Origin: Xanthobacteraceae bacterium
GTDB taxonomy: Bacteria; Pseudomonadota; Alphaproteobacteria; Rhizobiales; Xanthobacteraceae
Assembly (NCBI GenBank): GCA_030037105.1
Contig: JASHRY010000071.1
Location: 1-25,967 of the forward strand
DNA length: 25,967 nt
Reading direction: 5' to 3'
Shown here piece by piece: positions 1 to 7,733 of this stretch. Every line of letters begins with the position of its first letter. Within the stretch, counting starts at the first letter, position 1. Under the pieces are notes generated by a model. It worked only from the letters and a program-made list of their open reading frames with translations, was not told where the DNA came from and did not search any database. The position numbers and the translations under genes are program-made.

Positions 1-987
1 GGGCTCGAACACCAGGAAAAGGATGACGCATAAACCGACGGCGCCGACCTGCACGCCGAACACCGTCGTGCTGAAGCGCCAGGAAGCGGGCAGGTACTCG
101 AACAGGTTGTCGATTCCGTAGGGCAGCAGCGTGATGAAGAACGCGCCGAGGATCGAGCCGAGTACGGAGCCCATGCCGCCGACGATGATCATCGCGACGT
201 AGAGGATCGCGAGATCGAGCGTATAGCGCTCCACCGTGACGACATTCGAATAATAGGCCATCAGGCTTCCCGATACCGACGCGATGGTTGAACTGACCAT
301 GAAGGCCAGCAGCTTGTAGCGCGCGAGACTGACGCCGAGCGCTTCTGCGGCGATGTCGCGGTCGCGAATGGCCATCCAGGCGCGCCCCGGCCGCGTACGC
401 CCGAGGTTGAGGCAGGCCCCGGTCACCAGCGACAGGAATACCAGGAGAAAATAGTACCAAGCATAGTCGCCCTGCATGACGAGTCCAAAAATATTGGGGT
501 CGCGTATCGTGATACCGGCCGTGGCGCTGGTGCCGAAATTGGCCTGGTAGGTCGTTGCCAGAAAGATGATTGCGTAGTGCATCGCCAGCGTGCTGATGGC
601 GAGATACACGCCGCGAAAACGCAGCGACGGCAGGCCGACCACGAAGCCGATCATCGCGCCGGCGATCGCGGCGATCGGCAGCACCAGCAGAAACGGGAAC
701 TTGAGGTGGACGCCGAAAATCACGGTCGTGAAGGCGCCGATGGCCAGGAAGGCCGCGTGACCAAGCGAAATCTGCCCGCAAAATCCCGTCAGTATCGTCA
801 GGCCGAGCGCGCCGATGGCGGCGAGAAAGCACAGGTCGATGAGATGAACGAAGAACGTCGACAAGGCGGCCGGCAGCACAAGCGCCCCGATCACGATGAT
901 GGCGATCAGGCCCTTCTGATAGGGCCGCGGAAAAATTTCGTTGGCTTCGAGATAGCTTATTCGGAGGTTGGAACCGCGGTATGCCAT
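1..987 (-). CDS. livM: Branched-chain amino acid-type ABC transporter permease LivM (3' end outside window)
   Basis: Inner-membrane permease of a LivFGHMK-type ABC importer; it would form the translocation channel with LivH. The reading frame starts at an ATG at 987 and stays open to the left edge, giving 329 codons with no stop, so most of the protein is present. Several hydrophobic segments are visible, and the family signature GQISLGHAAF lies at residues 71-80. A GGMGSVLGS segment near residue 290 matches the loop that contacts the ATPase. It starts 4 nt after the LivH stop, so the two are co-transcribed. The ATPases LivG and LivF are not in the window and would be expected further left. 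The ligase upstream in the operon suggests that the cargo is an organic acid rather than leucine (inference). Confidence 0.93.
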   Translation of the reverse strand, partial: MAYRGSNLRISYLEANEIFPRPYQKGLIAIIVIGALVLPAALSTFFVHLIDLCFLAAIGALGLTILTGFCGQISLGHAAFLAIGAFTTVIFGVHLKFPFLLVLPIAAIAGAMIGFVVGLPSLRFRGVYLAISTLAMHYAIIFLATTYQANFGTSATAGITIRDPNIFGLVMQGDYAWYYFLLVFLSLVTGACLNLGRTRPGRAWMAIRDRDIAAEALGVSLARYKLLAFMVSSTIASVSGSLMAYYSNVVTVERYTLDLAILYVAMIIVGGMGSVLGSILGAFFITLLPYGIDNLFEYLPASWRFSTTVFGVQVGAVGLCVILFLVFEP

Positions 988-991
988 GTTT

Positions 992-1855
992 CTAGACGCG
1001 ATCCAGTTCTTCCAGCGTGCCGAACAGCCCCCACGGCCGCACGCTCATGACGACAAGCACGATGATGAACGGCAGCGCGTCGCTCAAAACGGGATTGATC
1101 AGCCGAACGGTGAGGTACTGCGCGAGCGCTACTATGAGCGAGCCGACGACCGCGCCGCGCAGGCTGTCGAGGCCGCCGACGAGTGCAGCCGTGAGTCCCG
1201 CGAGGCCGATGGTGACGCTTTCGCTGCTCAGGAAGGCGCGGCTGCCGTACAGAACGCCCGCGAGACTGGCCGCAAACACGGCGATGACCCACGCCAGCGA
1301 CAGCACGAAATTAACGTTGACGCCGCGCTGGCTGGCCAGCAACGGGTTTTCCGCTGTCCCGCGGAATTGCACGCCGTGGCGGGTGAAACGAAAAAAAACA
1401 TAGAGCGCGGCAAAGAAAACGACCGTCAGTATGACCGTCGCGATGTCCATGTAGGACAGGGTCGCCCCGCCGGCGAGGCGGACGGCGGGCTGCACGCCGA
1501 AATCGATCGTCACCTCGGTCGCGCGCCAAATCACGATGATCGCCGACTTGAGAACGATGCCGAGGCCGATCGTCAGCAGGATGGCGACATAGAAAGGCTC
1601 GCCCACCACGCGCCGCATGATCGCCATGTAGACGAAAATCCCGACGATGATCGAAAAGACCGTGGCGCCAAAAATCGCGAACCAGAGCGAATTTCCCGCC
1701 ATCATGCCGCTGCTGTAGAACACATAGCCGCCGAGCACGGCGAGCTCGCCATGTGCGAAATTCACCACGCGTCCGGCCTTGTAAAGAATCACGACGCCGG
1801 CTGCGAGCAACGCGTAGGTGCACGTCAGGATCAGGACTGTCGCAGCGAATTCCAT
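992..1855 (-). CDS. livH: Branched-chain amino acid-type ABC transporter permease LivH
   Basis: Second inner-membrane permease of the importer, 287 residues, the usual length for LivH. Family marks are NFAHGE at residues 32-37, the GGLDSLRGA ATPase-contact loop at 227-235, and RPWGLFG at 273-279 close to the C-terminus. The rest is a series of hydrophobic helices. It lies 70 nt downstream of the binding-protein gene, with a strong hairpin between them, and 4 nt upstream of livM. The substrate cannot be read from the sequence; members of this family also carry aromatic acids, amides and urea. Confidence 0.95.
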   Translation of the reverse strand: MEFAATVLILTCTYALLAAGVVILYKAGRVVNFAHGELAVLGGYVFYSSGMMAGNSLWFAIFGATVFSIIVGIFVYMAIMRRVVGEPFYVAILLTIGLGIVLKSAIIVIWRATEVTIDFGVQPAVRLAGGATLSYMDIATVILTVVFFAALYVFFRFTRHGVQFRGTAENPLLASQRGVNVNFVLSLAWVIAVFAASLAGVLYGSRAFLSSESVTIGLAGLTAALVGGLDSLRGAVVGSLIVALAQYLTVRLINPVLSDALPFIIVLVVMSVRPWGLFGTLEELDRV

Positions 1856-1872
1856 GAGACTTCTTCAGGTTG

Positions 1873-1899
1873 CGGGCGGGGGCGATATTCCCCCGCCCG
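1873..1899 (-). promoter_or_regulatory. Strong intercistronic hairpin between binding protein and livH
   Basis: A perfect 10-bp GC-rich stem (1873-1882 with 1890-1899) closes a 7-nt loop. No T tract follows on the minus strand, so it is not a classic intrinsic terminator. Such hairpins after a binding-protein gene often protect the upstream mRNA 3' end or attenuate downstream transcription, giving more binding protein than permease; that role is inferred here. Confidence 0.6.
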
Positions 1900-1925
1900 G
1901 CGCGGCCTGCCGATTGTCGACCGGT

Positions 1926-3119
1926 TTAGTTGTACCCTTTCGAGTCTTTCTTCAGCCAGCCGCTCTCCGGCCTCATGGCATTTGCCTTCGGATCCCACAC
2001 ATAAAGCCGCCAGTAGGACGGACCATAATGATCGGTCGGCGTCATGACGATCGGGCCGCCGGTGAGGCCCGTCATGTCGACGTCCGAAGTCTGAATGGCC
2101 TTGTCGAGCTTGGCGCGATCGCACGGCCAGCCGCATGTCCTCAATGCGGCTTCGACGAACTTTCCGAGCGCCCAGCCGGTCACGTGCATGCTCGAGAACG
2201 GCTTCGATGTGCCGTATTTCTTCTGCGCGGCATGAACGGCTTCCACCGCCGGATTGTTGTCGTCGGCGGAGCTGTAGCGGGTCACGTAGTAGATGTTGTT
2301 GCCGCTGCCCGCGCGTTTTGCCGCCTGTTCGATCGTCTCTTCGGTCACGCCGTAAGAGGCGACAACATAGGGGCCGTCAAATCCCGAGCGGCGCAGCGCC
2401 GGGATCATGCCGAGGTTCTGGCCGGAGCCGTAATGGCCGACGATGATGTCCGGCTTCTGCGCGACGGCCTGCTGGGCGAACGGCGTGAAGTCGCGCGTGG
2501 TCACGGGAAACAGGACTTCGCCCCAGGTCCCGCCGGCCGCCAGGACGGCCTTCTTGTTATGGGCGATGGCTGCGCGCCCGCCGACGCTGTCGAACGTCAT
2601 GCCGACGACCTTCGCCTTTGGCTTGATTTTCTGGATCAGTTCGCCGATGGCTTCGCCCGCAACCTCAAACACCACGCCGGTGCTGTACGAGTAGGGTTTG
2701 GCGGGCGGCAGCGTGTCGAGGATGCCACTGAAGGTCGAGACGACCGGCACGCCGGTCTTACGCATTTCCGAATAGACGGGCTCCTGCGTGCTCGACAGGC
2801 TGAGCCCGAATATGCCGATGACGTTGTCGCTCTCAGCCTGCTTCTTGGCGTCGGCGGTCGCACGGTCGGCCTTCAGCCCGTCGTCGTCGAGGACGATTTC
2901 GACCTTGTGGCCGTTGATCCCGCCGCGGTCGTTGAGCGCTTTCATGTAGAGCTGAAAGCCTTCCCATGTCGGCGTGTAGGAGCCGGCCAGCGGGCCGGAC
3001 AAATCCGTGATGTAGCCGAGTTTGTAGGTCTCTTGCGCGCGCGCGGGCGAAACCGCCAATGATCCTGCCGCGATCATCGCGGCCGCACAAGTCACTCTGG
3101 ATAACAGCTTTCCTGTCAT
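1926..3119 (-). CDS. Periplasmic ABC transporter substrate-binding protein (LivK-like, Peripla_BP_6 type)
   Basis: Periplasmic receptor that would bind the substrate and deliver it to LivHM. It has 397 residues. A Sec signal peptide occupies the first 28 residues, with a hydrophobic core at about 11-23 and a likely cleavage site in the ARA-QE region. The mature part begins with the typical YKLGYITDLSGP segment and carries the Type I periplasmic fold pattern, including NDRGGINGHKVEIVLDDDG. The start is supported by GGAGGGA a few bases upstream. The gene lies 20 nt after the acyl-CoA ligase stop, so ligase, receptor and permeases form one operon. Ligand specificity is unknown; the ligase neighbour favours a carboxylate. 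Confidence 0.93.
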   Translation of the reverse strand: MTGKLLSRVTCAAAMIAAGSLAVSPARAQETYKLGYITDLSGPLAGSYTPTWEGFQLYMKALNDRGGINGHKVEIVLDDDGLKADRATADAKKQAESDNVIGIFGLSLSSTQEPVYSEMRKTGVPVVSTFSGILDTLPPAKPYSYSTGVVFEVAGEAIGELIQKIKPKAKVVGMTFDSVGGRAAIAHNKKAVLAAGGTWGEVLFPVTTRDFTPFAQQAVAQKPDIIVGHYGSGQNLGMIPALRRSGFDGPYVVASYGVTEETIEQAAKRAGSGNNIYYVTRYSSADDNNPAVEAVHAAQKKYGTSKPFSSMHVTGWALGKFVEAALRTCGWPCDRAKLDKAIQTSDVDMTGLTGGPIVMTPTDHYGPSYWRLYVWDPKANAMRPESGWLKKDSKGYN

Positions 3120-3139
3120 TTCTCCCTCCGTGGTCTACT

Positions 3140-5071
3140 CTATAATCTGCCGACGGCAAGTTGCGTCCGGCCCGCTGGAAACAGTCCTGACTCCATTCGG
3201 ACTTCTTGCTTGTCCCGGTACATGTCTTCGACAAGATCCTTGAACATCTCGTACATGTGACGACGTTTCACTTTCCGGGTTGGCGTCGTATCGCCTTCTT
3301 CCGGATCGAGCTCCTTTGGAATGATCCTGAACTTCTTGACCTGCTCCACGCGCGCGAGTTTGTTGTTAGCCTTGTCGATCTCGCGCGCGATCAGGTCTAC
3401 CACTCGCGGATGCGCGGCGAGGGAGGTGAAGCCCGTATAGACGACCGTATTTTGCCGCGCCCAGTCGGCCACCGTGTCGAAGTCGATCTCGATCAGCGCG
3501 CTCGGGAACTTCCGCCCGTCCGCGAACAGCACGGCCTCACTTATATATGGGCTCGACTTGATGAGATTTTCGATCTCGCTTGGCGCGATGTTCTTGCCCC
3601 CGGCGGTGATCATGATGTCTTTCTTGCGGTCGACGATGCGGAAGTGACCGTTGGCTGCGATCTCGGCGACATCCCCGGTATGAAACCAGCCGTTTTGGAT
3701 GGCTTGCTTGGTCGCTTCCTCGTTGCGCCAGTAGCCCGCGAACATCCCGGGGCCGCGGACGAGAATCTCGCCGTCGGGGCCGAGCGTGACTTGCTTCGGG
3801 TAGAGCGGCACTCCCGCGTCGCCTGGCGCCTGGAAGGGATTGCTTTGGCAGAGCACCAGCGTGTGCTCGGTGATGCCGTAAAGATTGCGCAGATTGACGC
3901 CCCAGATCTGCCAGAGCTCCTGGATCGCCGGCGGGATCGGCGCGCCGGCGGTGAGGGCGGCGACCAGCTTGTTCAGCCCGACCTTCATCAGCATGGGCTT
4001 GAAAACAAGCTGTCGGCAAAGGCGGTAAGCCGCTTCCAGCCCCAACGGCGGGCGCCTTTCGGCCCAGCGATAGCGGGCGTAATGCGTCGCGATTTTCATC
4101 GCGAGGTGATAGGCGAGGCGCTTGACCGGATCGCTGCGTTCGATATTCACCTGGATCTGCGAGGCGATCTTTTCCCAGATGCGCGGCACGGCGTGAAAGA
4201 ACGTTGGCTCAACCTCGGTCAGCGTCTCCCGCAGATTGTCCACTTCTTCGCCGATATGCGGAACGACTTCGGCGATCAGCATCAGACAGAGACTCATCGA
4301 CCGTTCAACGAGGTGCGCGAGCGGAAGATGGGTGACGATGCGGTGCTCCCCGATCTCAAGTTCGGGAAAGCCCTGCAGATAGGTATTGACCATGCCGACC
4401 ATGAGGTCGCGGTGTGTAATCATGGCCGCCTTGGGCGGGCCGGTCGTGCCGGAGGTGTAAACGAACACGGCGACATCTTCGGGCTTGATCATCCGGATGC
4501 GATCGTCGAACAGTGCGGGTTGTTGCACTTGCAGCTGTCTGCCGGCGGCTTTGACCGCCTCGAAGCTCATGATGCGGTCGTCGTTATAGAGAAACATGGC
4601 CCGCATGTCGGCGACGATGATTCGCTTGAGATCGGTGGTGAGGTTCTCGATCTCGAGCGCCTTATCGACGTATTCTTGGTTTTCGGCGATGAAGATCTTG
4701 GCGCCGGAATTCTCGATCTGGTGGCGCACTTCGTCGACCGAGCAGGTCGTGTAGATGCCGAAGGTGATTGCGCCGAGCGCAAGACCTGCCATGTCGGCGA
4801 CGAAATATTCGAAACACGGGTCGCCCATCACCGCGATGCGATCACCCGGTTCGACGCCCAGCGCAGCGAGGCCGTAAGCGAACGACTTGACGTCCTCGTA
4901 ATAGCGGCGCCACGTGACCTCCTGATAGAGGCCGAAATCCTTGTATCGAAACGCCACGGCGTTCGGGCGCTGGGAAACCCGATCGAGGAAGAGCGCCGGT
5001 ACCGTCTTGCCGTAGATGGCCCAGGTGCGGTCCCGGTGATGCTGCGGAACCTTCGTCTGGACGGGCTCCAT
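3140..5071 (-). CDS. AMP-dependent acyl-CoA synthetase/ligase (long-chain, COG1022-like)
   Basis: ATP-dependent ligase that would activate a carboxylic acid to its CoA thioester through an acyl-AMP. It has 643 residues, normal for the long-chain type. The AMP-binding P-loop YTSGTTGPPKAAM lies at 205-217, YGITEH at 398-403, the ATP-binding WFHTGD at 462-467, the DRKKDIMITAGGKNIAP hinge region at 481-497, and the C-terminal TPTRKVKRR with the likely catalytic lysine near 600-603. A GGAGGGA ribosome binding site precedes the ATG. It is the first gene of the operon with the LivK-like receptor and permeases, an arrangement that couples uptake to CoA activation. The substrate (fatty, aromatic, terpenoid or steroid-derived acid) is not determinable. 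A -10-like TATACT and a recurring motif lie about 165 bp upstream. Confidence 0.92.
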   Translation of the reverse strand: MEPVQTKVPQHHRDRTWAIYGKTVPALFLDRVSQRPNAVAFRYKDFGLYQEVTWRRYYEDVKSFAYGLAALGVEPGDRIAVMGDPCFEYFVADMAGLALGAITFGIYTTCSVDEVRHQIENSGAKIFIAENQEYVDKALEIENLTTDLKRIIVADMRAMFLYNDDRIMSFEAVKAAGRQLQVQQPALFDDRIRMIKPEDVAVFVYTSGTTGPPKAAMITHRDLMVGMVNTYLQGFPELEIGEHRIVTHLPLAHLVERSMSLCLMLIAEVVPHIGEEVDNLRETLTEVEPTFFHAVPRIWEKIASQIQVNIERSDPVKRLAYHLAMKIATHYARYRWAERRPPLGLEAAYRLCRQLVFKPMLMKVGLNKLVAALTAGAPIPPAIQELWQIWGVNLRNLYGITEHTLVLCQSNPFQAPGDAGVPLYPKQVTLGPDGEILVRGPGMFAGYWRNEEATKQAIQNGWFHTGDVAEIAANGHFRIVDRKKDIMITAGGKNIAPSEIENLIKSSPYISEAVLFADGRKFPSALIEIDFDTVADWARQNTVVYTGFTSLAAHPRVVDLIAREIDKANNKLARVEQVKKFRIIPKELDPEEGDTTPTRKVKRRHMYEMFKDLVEDMYRDKQEVRMESGLFPAGRTQLAVGRL

Positions 5072-5184
5072 CGTTCCCTCCGTATTCTTAGTCGCGACTC
5101 GAAACGGTCGCTTGCGGCCCGTGCGCCTGTTTGGGCGGATAGCGACTGCGTGGCGTCGCCATTTTCACATCATTCCGCCGCCGC

Positions 5185-5205
5185 GATTTCGCTGCGGCTG
5201 AAATC
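5185..5205. promoter_or_regulatory. Palindrome upstream of the acyl-CoA ligase operon
   Basis: GATTTC and GAAATC form a 6-bp inverted repeat around a 9-bp spacer, between the predicted promoter and the ligase start codon. The size fits an operator for a dimeric repressor such as the nearby TetR protein, or a leader stem. There is no second copy that I can see, so the role is uncertain. Confidence 0.25.
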
Positions 5206-5235
5206 CACTCCCTCTTGGCGTCCCGGACCGTACTA

Positions 5236-5252
5236 GTATAATGCTGTTCTAG
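5236..5252 (-). promoter_or_regulatory. Recurring 17-bp promoter/operator motif, copy upstream of the ligase operon
   Basis: On the minus strand this reads CTAGAACAGCATTATAC. It matches 14 of 17 positions of the copy at 9896-9912 and 12 of 17 of the copy at 6409-6425, always in the same orientation relative to the downstream gene. The 3' end forms TATACT, a good -10 hexamer. It may be a shared sigma-70-type promoter with an overlapping regulator site; the regulator is inferred to be the local TetR protein. Confidence 0.45.
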
Positions 5253-5321
5253 CAGACCACAGATGCGCCATCGGAGCAAGCCCTCGTTATCCGCGCCGGG
5301 TGCGACGCACGGTCCCGTCAG

Positions 5322-5671
5322 CTAGACGGAGACACGGAATATCCGATAACGGTGGCGCTTCGCTGCTTGCGTCCCGGCGGTCGGGCTATCGTAATCGGCT
5401 TCACGTCGGGACATATTCCCGTGCCGACGACGAACTACGTTCTGTTGATGGATATCAGGGTGATCGGCTCGTCCCTGGAGAGCGCGCTGGAGCGACGCGA
5501 TCCCTGTCTGCATCATTTGATCGGCGACAGGTCGACGACATCTTCGGCAAGATCGCCGTCGGCAAATTCAGGGCGCTGATCACGGCGAGCTATCCGCTTT
5601 CGCAATTTCGGGATGCGGCGGAGTTAATCCAAAATCGGAACGCCGTGGACAAGATTGTTCTTTTGCCTTGA
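5322..5671 (+). pseudogene. Remnant of a zinc-type NADPH:quinone oxidoreductase (MDR family), C-terminal part, frameshifted
   Basis: Only the last third of an MDR-family quinone oxidoreductase survives. One frame (through 5352) reads LRCLRPGGRAIVIGFTSG, the typical end of the nucleotide-binding domain, and continues to about LERRDP near 5505. The family sequence resumes in another frame from about 5520 with RQVDDIFGKIAVGKFRALI and runs to NAVDKIVLLP and a stop at 5669-5671. The N-terminal catalytic domain (about 200 residues) is missing and there is no credible start. Frameshift plus truncation make it a pseudogene. Its last 48 bp overlap, antisense, the 3' end of the TetR gene. Confidence 0.8.
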
Positions 5672-6355
5672 AGGATTCCGTGAAGGTCCCGCCCTGGCGC
5701 CGGAGGCGGCTTTCTTCGATTTCGCGGCATTGACCTTTCTGTTGTTCAGCATGCCTTTCAGAAGCACGTCGCACTGCTTGTCGGCGAATCGATCGAGATC
5801 CTGGACGATCGTGCGCAAGGCTCGCGCGTGCATCGACCACAAATGGCACATGAACAGCGAATCGAGCGCTACCAGCTTCGCATCGACGCCCGTGAAGACC
5901 CCTCGTTCGATTCCGTTTCGGATTATGCGCTCGAATACGCTCGTCACGGTCGACAGCGAGGCCATGACGACTTCGCGCCGGGGCAGCGAGAGCACGTCCA
6001 GCTCCCTGTAAAGAAGGCGGATGTGGCGCCGGTACTCGTGGACGATGCGACAATAGGCTTTGAAAGCCGTGCGGAACGATCCTGCCGGGTCCGTTTCATC
6101 GATCGCCACTTCGGCCATGCCGCGGGCTTTGACGTCTATGAGATGCTGGGCGACCAGGAAAAGGATGTCCTCCTTGGACGCGACGTACATATAAAGGCTT
6201 GCAAGGTTGAACGGACACGCACGCGCGATGTCCCGGATCGATGTCTTGTGGAATCCGTTCTCCAGGAATAGGCGGGTCGCTACGTTGACGATCTCCGCGC
6301 GACGCTGAGCGACCAGTTCGGGGTCCTTGATCGTGGTTGCAATCTTCTTGGCCAT
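5624..6355 (-). CDS. TetR/AcrR-family transcriptional regulator
   Basis: DNA-binding repressor of 243 residues, likely controlling the surrounding CoA-ester catabolic operons. The N-terminal helix-turn-helix spans about residues 20-65 (EIVNVATRLFLENGFHKTS then IRDIARACPFNLASLYMYV and ASKEDILF). The remaining helical domain would bind a ligand, plausibly an acyl-CoA as in KstR2, FadR-type and PsrA-type regulators. An AAGGAG ribosome binding site lies 8 nt before the ATG. The last roughly 35 residues are basic and low in complexity, and the final part is read antisense through a quinone-oxidoreductase remnant, so the native C-terminus may have been extended. A copy of the recurring motif at 6409-6425 lies in its own promoter, suggesting autoregulation (inference). 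Confidence 0.9.
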   Translation of the reverse strand: MAKKIATTIKDPELVAQRRAEIVNVATRLFLENGFHKTSIRDIARACPFNLASLYMYVASKEDILFLVAQHLIDVKARGMAEVAIDETDPAGSFRTAFKAYCRIVHEYRRHIRLLYRELDVLSLPRREVVMASLSTVTSVFERIIRNGIERGVFTGVDAKLVALDSLFMCHLWSMHARALRTIVQDLDRFADKQCDVLLKGMLNNRKVNAAKSKKAASGARAGPSRNPSRQKNNLVHGVPILD

Positions 6356-6408
6356 GTCGGTCGCTCCTTATCCCCGGACGACCTCCGAGGGTCACAAATG
6401 CCGGCTCG

Positions 6409-6425
6409 GTATAACGGTGTCGCAG
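6409..6425 (-). promoter_or_regulatory. Recurring 17-bp promoter/operator motif, copy upstream of the TetR gene
   Basis: On the minus strand this reads CTGCGACACCGTTATAC, 12 of 17 positions identical to each of the copies at 5236-5252 and 9896-9912. It ends 53 nt before the TetR start codon, with TATACC as a possible -10. It is the weakest of the three copies. Confidence 0.35.
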
Positions 6426-6539
6426 CAATATGGGAAGCAAAACCGGGGCCGTCGGTATGCGTTCCGGGCGAAGGACCGCGGCACGTTCGCGGCAGATTGT
6501 CGGGCGGCGCGGCGAGCCGGGGCCGGCATGGCCGCGCGA

Positions 6540-6573
6540 CGATGCGGCGGTACGCAGAGGCGCGGTCGCATCG
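6540..6573 (-). other. Inverted repeat just downstream of the leftward CoA-transferase operon
   Basis: CGATGCG (6540-6546) pairs with CGCATCG (6567-6573) around a 20-nt GC-rich loop, starting 7 nt after the stop of the IpdA-like gene. There is no T tract, so it may be a factor-dependent terminator or 3' end stabiliser, or chance in GC-rich DNA. The rest of the 6356-6579 gap shows only the TetR promoter. Confidence 0.25.
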
Positions 6574-6579
6574 GCGTTT

Positions 6580-7512
6580 CTACGCATGGGTGGCATTTCG
6601 CAGCCGCGACAGGCGTTCTCCGTTGAGCTTGGCGAGATACTGCGCGTGATTGCCCGGCCCGGTCACCCATTCGGCGAGGTAAGCGTTCCACGGCCCCAGG
6701 TCGCGCTTGCGATACGCGATCGAGGCGTCGACATATTGCTGGATCGCCTCCTCGTCCTCCACGTAGAATCCGTGGCTCGCGTAGGGGTGCGATCCGAACG
6801 GCGCTTCAACCACTGCGTCCGCGTAGGCGACGGAGGTCGCCCAGGGATTTTTCCGGATTTCGCTGTTCGGAACGATCTGCTCGGCGGTGAGGATGACGCG
6901 CTCGGCGGCGCGTGAAAGCAGCCGGTCACCAAAACGAACGCCGCCGTGCTGACCATTTCCGTAGACGTCGGCCTGTCCGACATGGATCACCGCCCAGTCG
7001 GCATGCAACGCCGGCGCCGCCAAGTAAGGCTCGCCGTTGATCGGATCGTTGAAGGGGACGTAGGCCTTGTTGAGCTCGGGCAGTGCCGTGCCCACGCCGC
7101 CGCGCCACGGCAGGAAACCGAGCCCACGCGCGGCGGCGTCGAGCTGCGAATAGAGCAGGTACTCGGTCGTCTCGAACACCTCGATCTCGTCGTTTTCCGC
7201 CGCCCGTCGAAAGCAATGGCCGATGGGCGCGTACAGTTCGGCGCCGATGTAGGGCGCGATGACCTTCTTGACGCAGCCCGCGCCGATCAGGAGATCGATT
7301 TCCAGGCCGGCCGTCGCCGCGCCGATCACGGTCAGGTTTCTGGCTCGCCGCCGAATCAACGCGCGGATGATCGGCATCGGATGGTTGACGGTGCCGAACC
7401 CGCCGACGATGACCACGTCACCGTCCTTGATCAGCGCAGCGGCCTCGTCCTCGCTTGTAAGCACCTCTCTGCGCGCAGGCCGGTCGGCGCGCGTAATCGG
7501 ATCGAGCTTCAT
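6580..7512 (-). CDS. CoA-transferase family I subunit A (IpdA-like), leftward copy
   Basis: A subunit of a two-subunit family I CoA-transferase-like enzyme; the partner is the B subunit at 8932-9777. It has 310 residues. The N-terminal glycine-rich loop VIVGGFGTVNHPM lies at about 34-46 and TAGLEIDLLIGAGCVKK at 67-83. ETTEYLL (114-120) carries Glu117, aligned with the glutamate region reported as catalytic in mycobacterial IpdA. WRGGVGTALP follows at 136-145. IpdAB of Mycobacterium is a ring-opening hydrolase acting on a cyclic CoA ester rather than a transferase, so either activity is possible. The start codon overlaps the stop of the OB-fold gene by ATGA, implying translational coupling. 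It is closely similar to the rightward copy at 12110-13015. Confidence 0.85.
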   Translation of the reverse strand: MKLDPITRADRPARREVLTSEDEAAALIKDGDVVIVGGFGTVNHPMPIIRALIRRRARNLTVIGAATAGLEIDLLIGAGCVKKVIAPYIGAELYAPIGHCFRRAAENDEIEVFETTEYLLYSQLDAAARGLGFLPWRGGVGTALPELNKAYVPFNDPINGEPYLAAPALHADWAVIHVGQADVYGNGQHGGVRFGDRLLSRAAERVILTAEQIVPNSEIRKNPWATSVAYADAVVEAPFGSHPYASHGFYVEDEEAIQQYVDASIAYRKRDLGPWNAYLAEWVTGPGNHAQYLAKLNGERLSRLRNATHA

Positions 7513-7733
7513 GATACGTCCTCGGCGCGGCTGAAAACCGGCGTTTGCGGCGATGGGGTTGCGACCACGCGTGTGTCGATCGCCGGCGGCTCGCGCCCGG
7601 AAAAATGACCGAGCACGCGCCGGCCGTCGTCGAGTTCGACGAGCAAGAGCACGAAGGGAGCGGCCTCCGCGTGCGCGTTGCCGGGCACGCGAATGACCGT
7701 GTAGCTCTGCACTTTCCCGGCAAGCATATTCAT
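7509..7733 (-). CDS. Small OB-fold protein (DUF35 C-terminal domain only), thiolase partner
   Basis: A 74-residue protein that matches the OB-fold half of DUF35 (OB_aCoA_assoc) proteins, which bind thiolase-like enzymes and form substrate-handling complexes. It starts directly with the beta-strand pattern KVQSYTVIRVPGNAHAE and contains PFVLLLVELDDGRRVLGHFSG. There are no cysteines, so the usual N-terminal zinc ribbon is absent, unlike the 146-residue relative at 10471-10911. It overlaps the thiolase stop by ATGA and the IpdA-like start by ATGA, so three genes are translationally coupled. It may act with the adjacent thiolase or help fold it; this is inferred from context. Confidence 0.75.
   Translation of the reverse strand: MNMLAGKVQSYTVIRVPGNAHAEAAPFVLLLVELDDGRRVLGHFSGREPPAIDTRVVATPSPQTPVFSRAEDVS

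Noticed and set aside
968..2047. Long plus-strand ORF opposite livH
   Set aside because: Antisense shadow in GC-rich DNA; its product is Arg/Asp/His-rich without family features, while the minus-strand frame encodes a clear permease.
3206..5236. 676-residue plus-strand ORF opposite the acyl-CoA ligase
   Set aside because: Shadow of the ligase, whose catalytic motifs are intact on the other strand; no recognisable domain in the plus frame.
5088..5279. 63-residue minus-strand ORF upstream of the ligase
   Set aside because: No ribosome binding site and no family features, and it covers the predicted promoter and leader.
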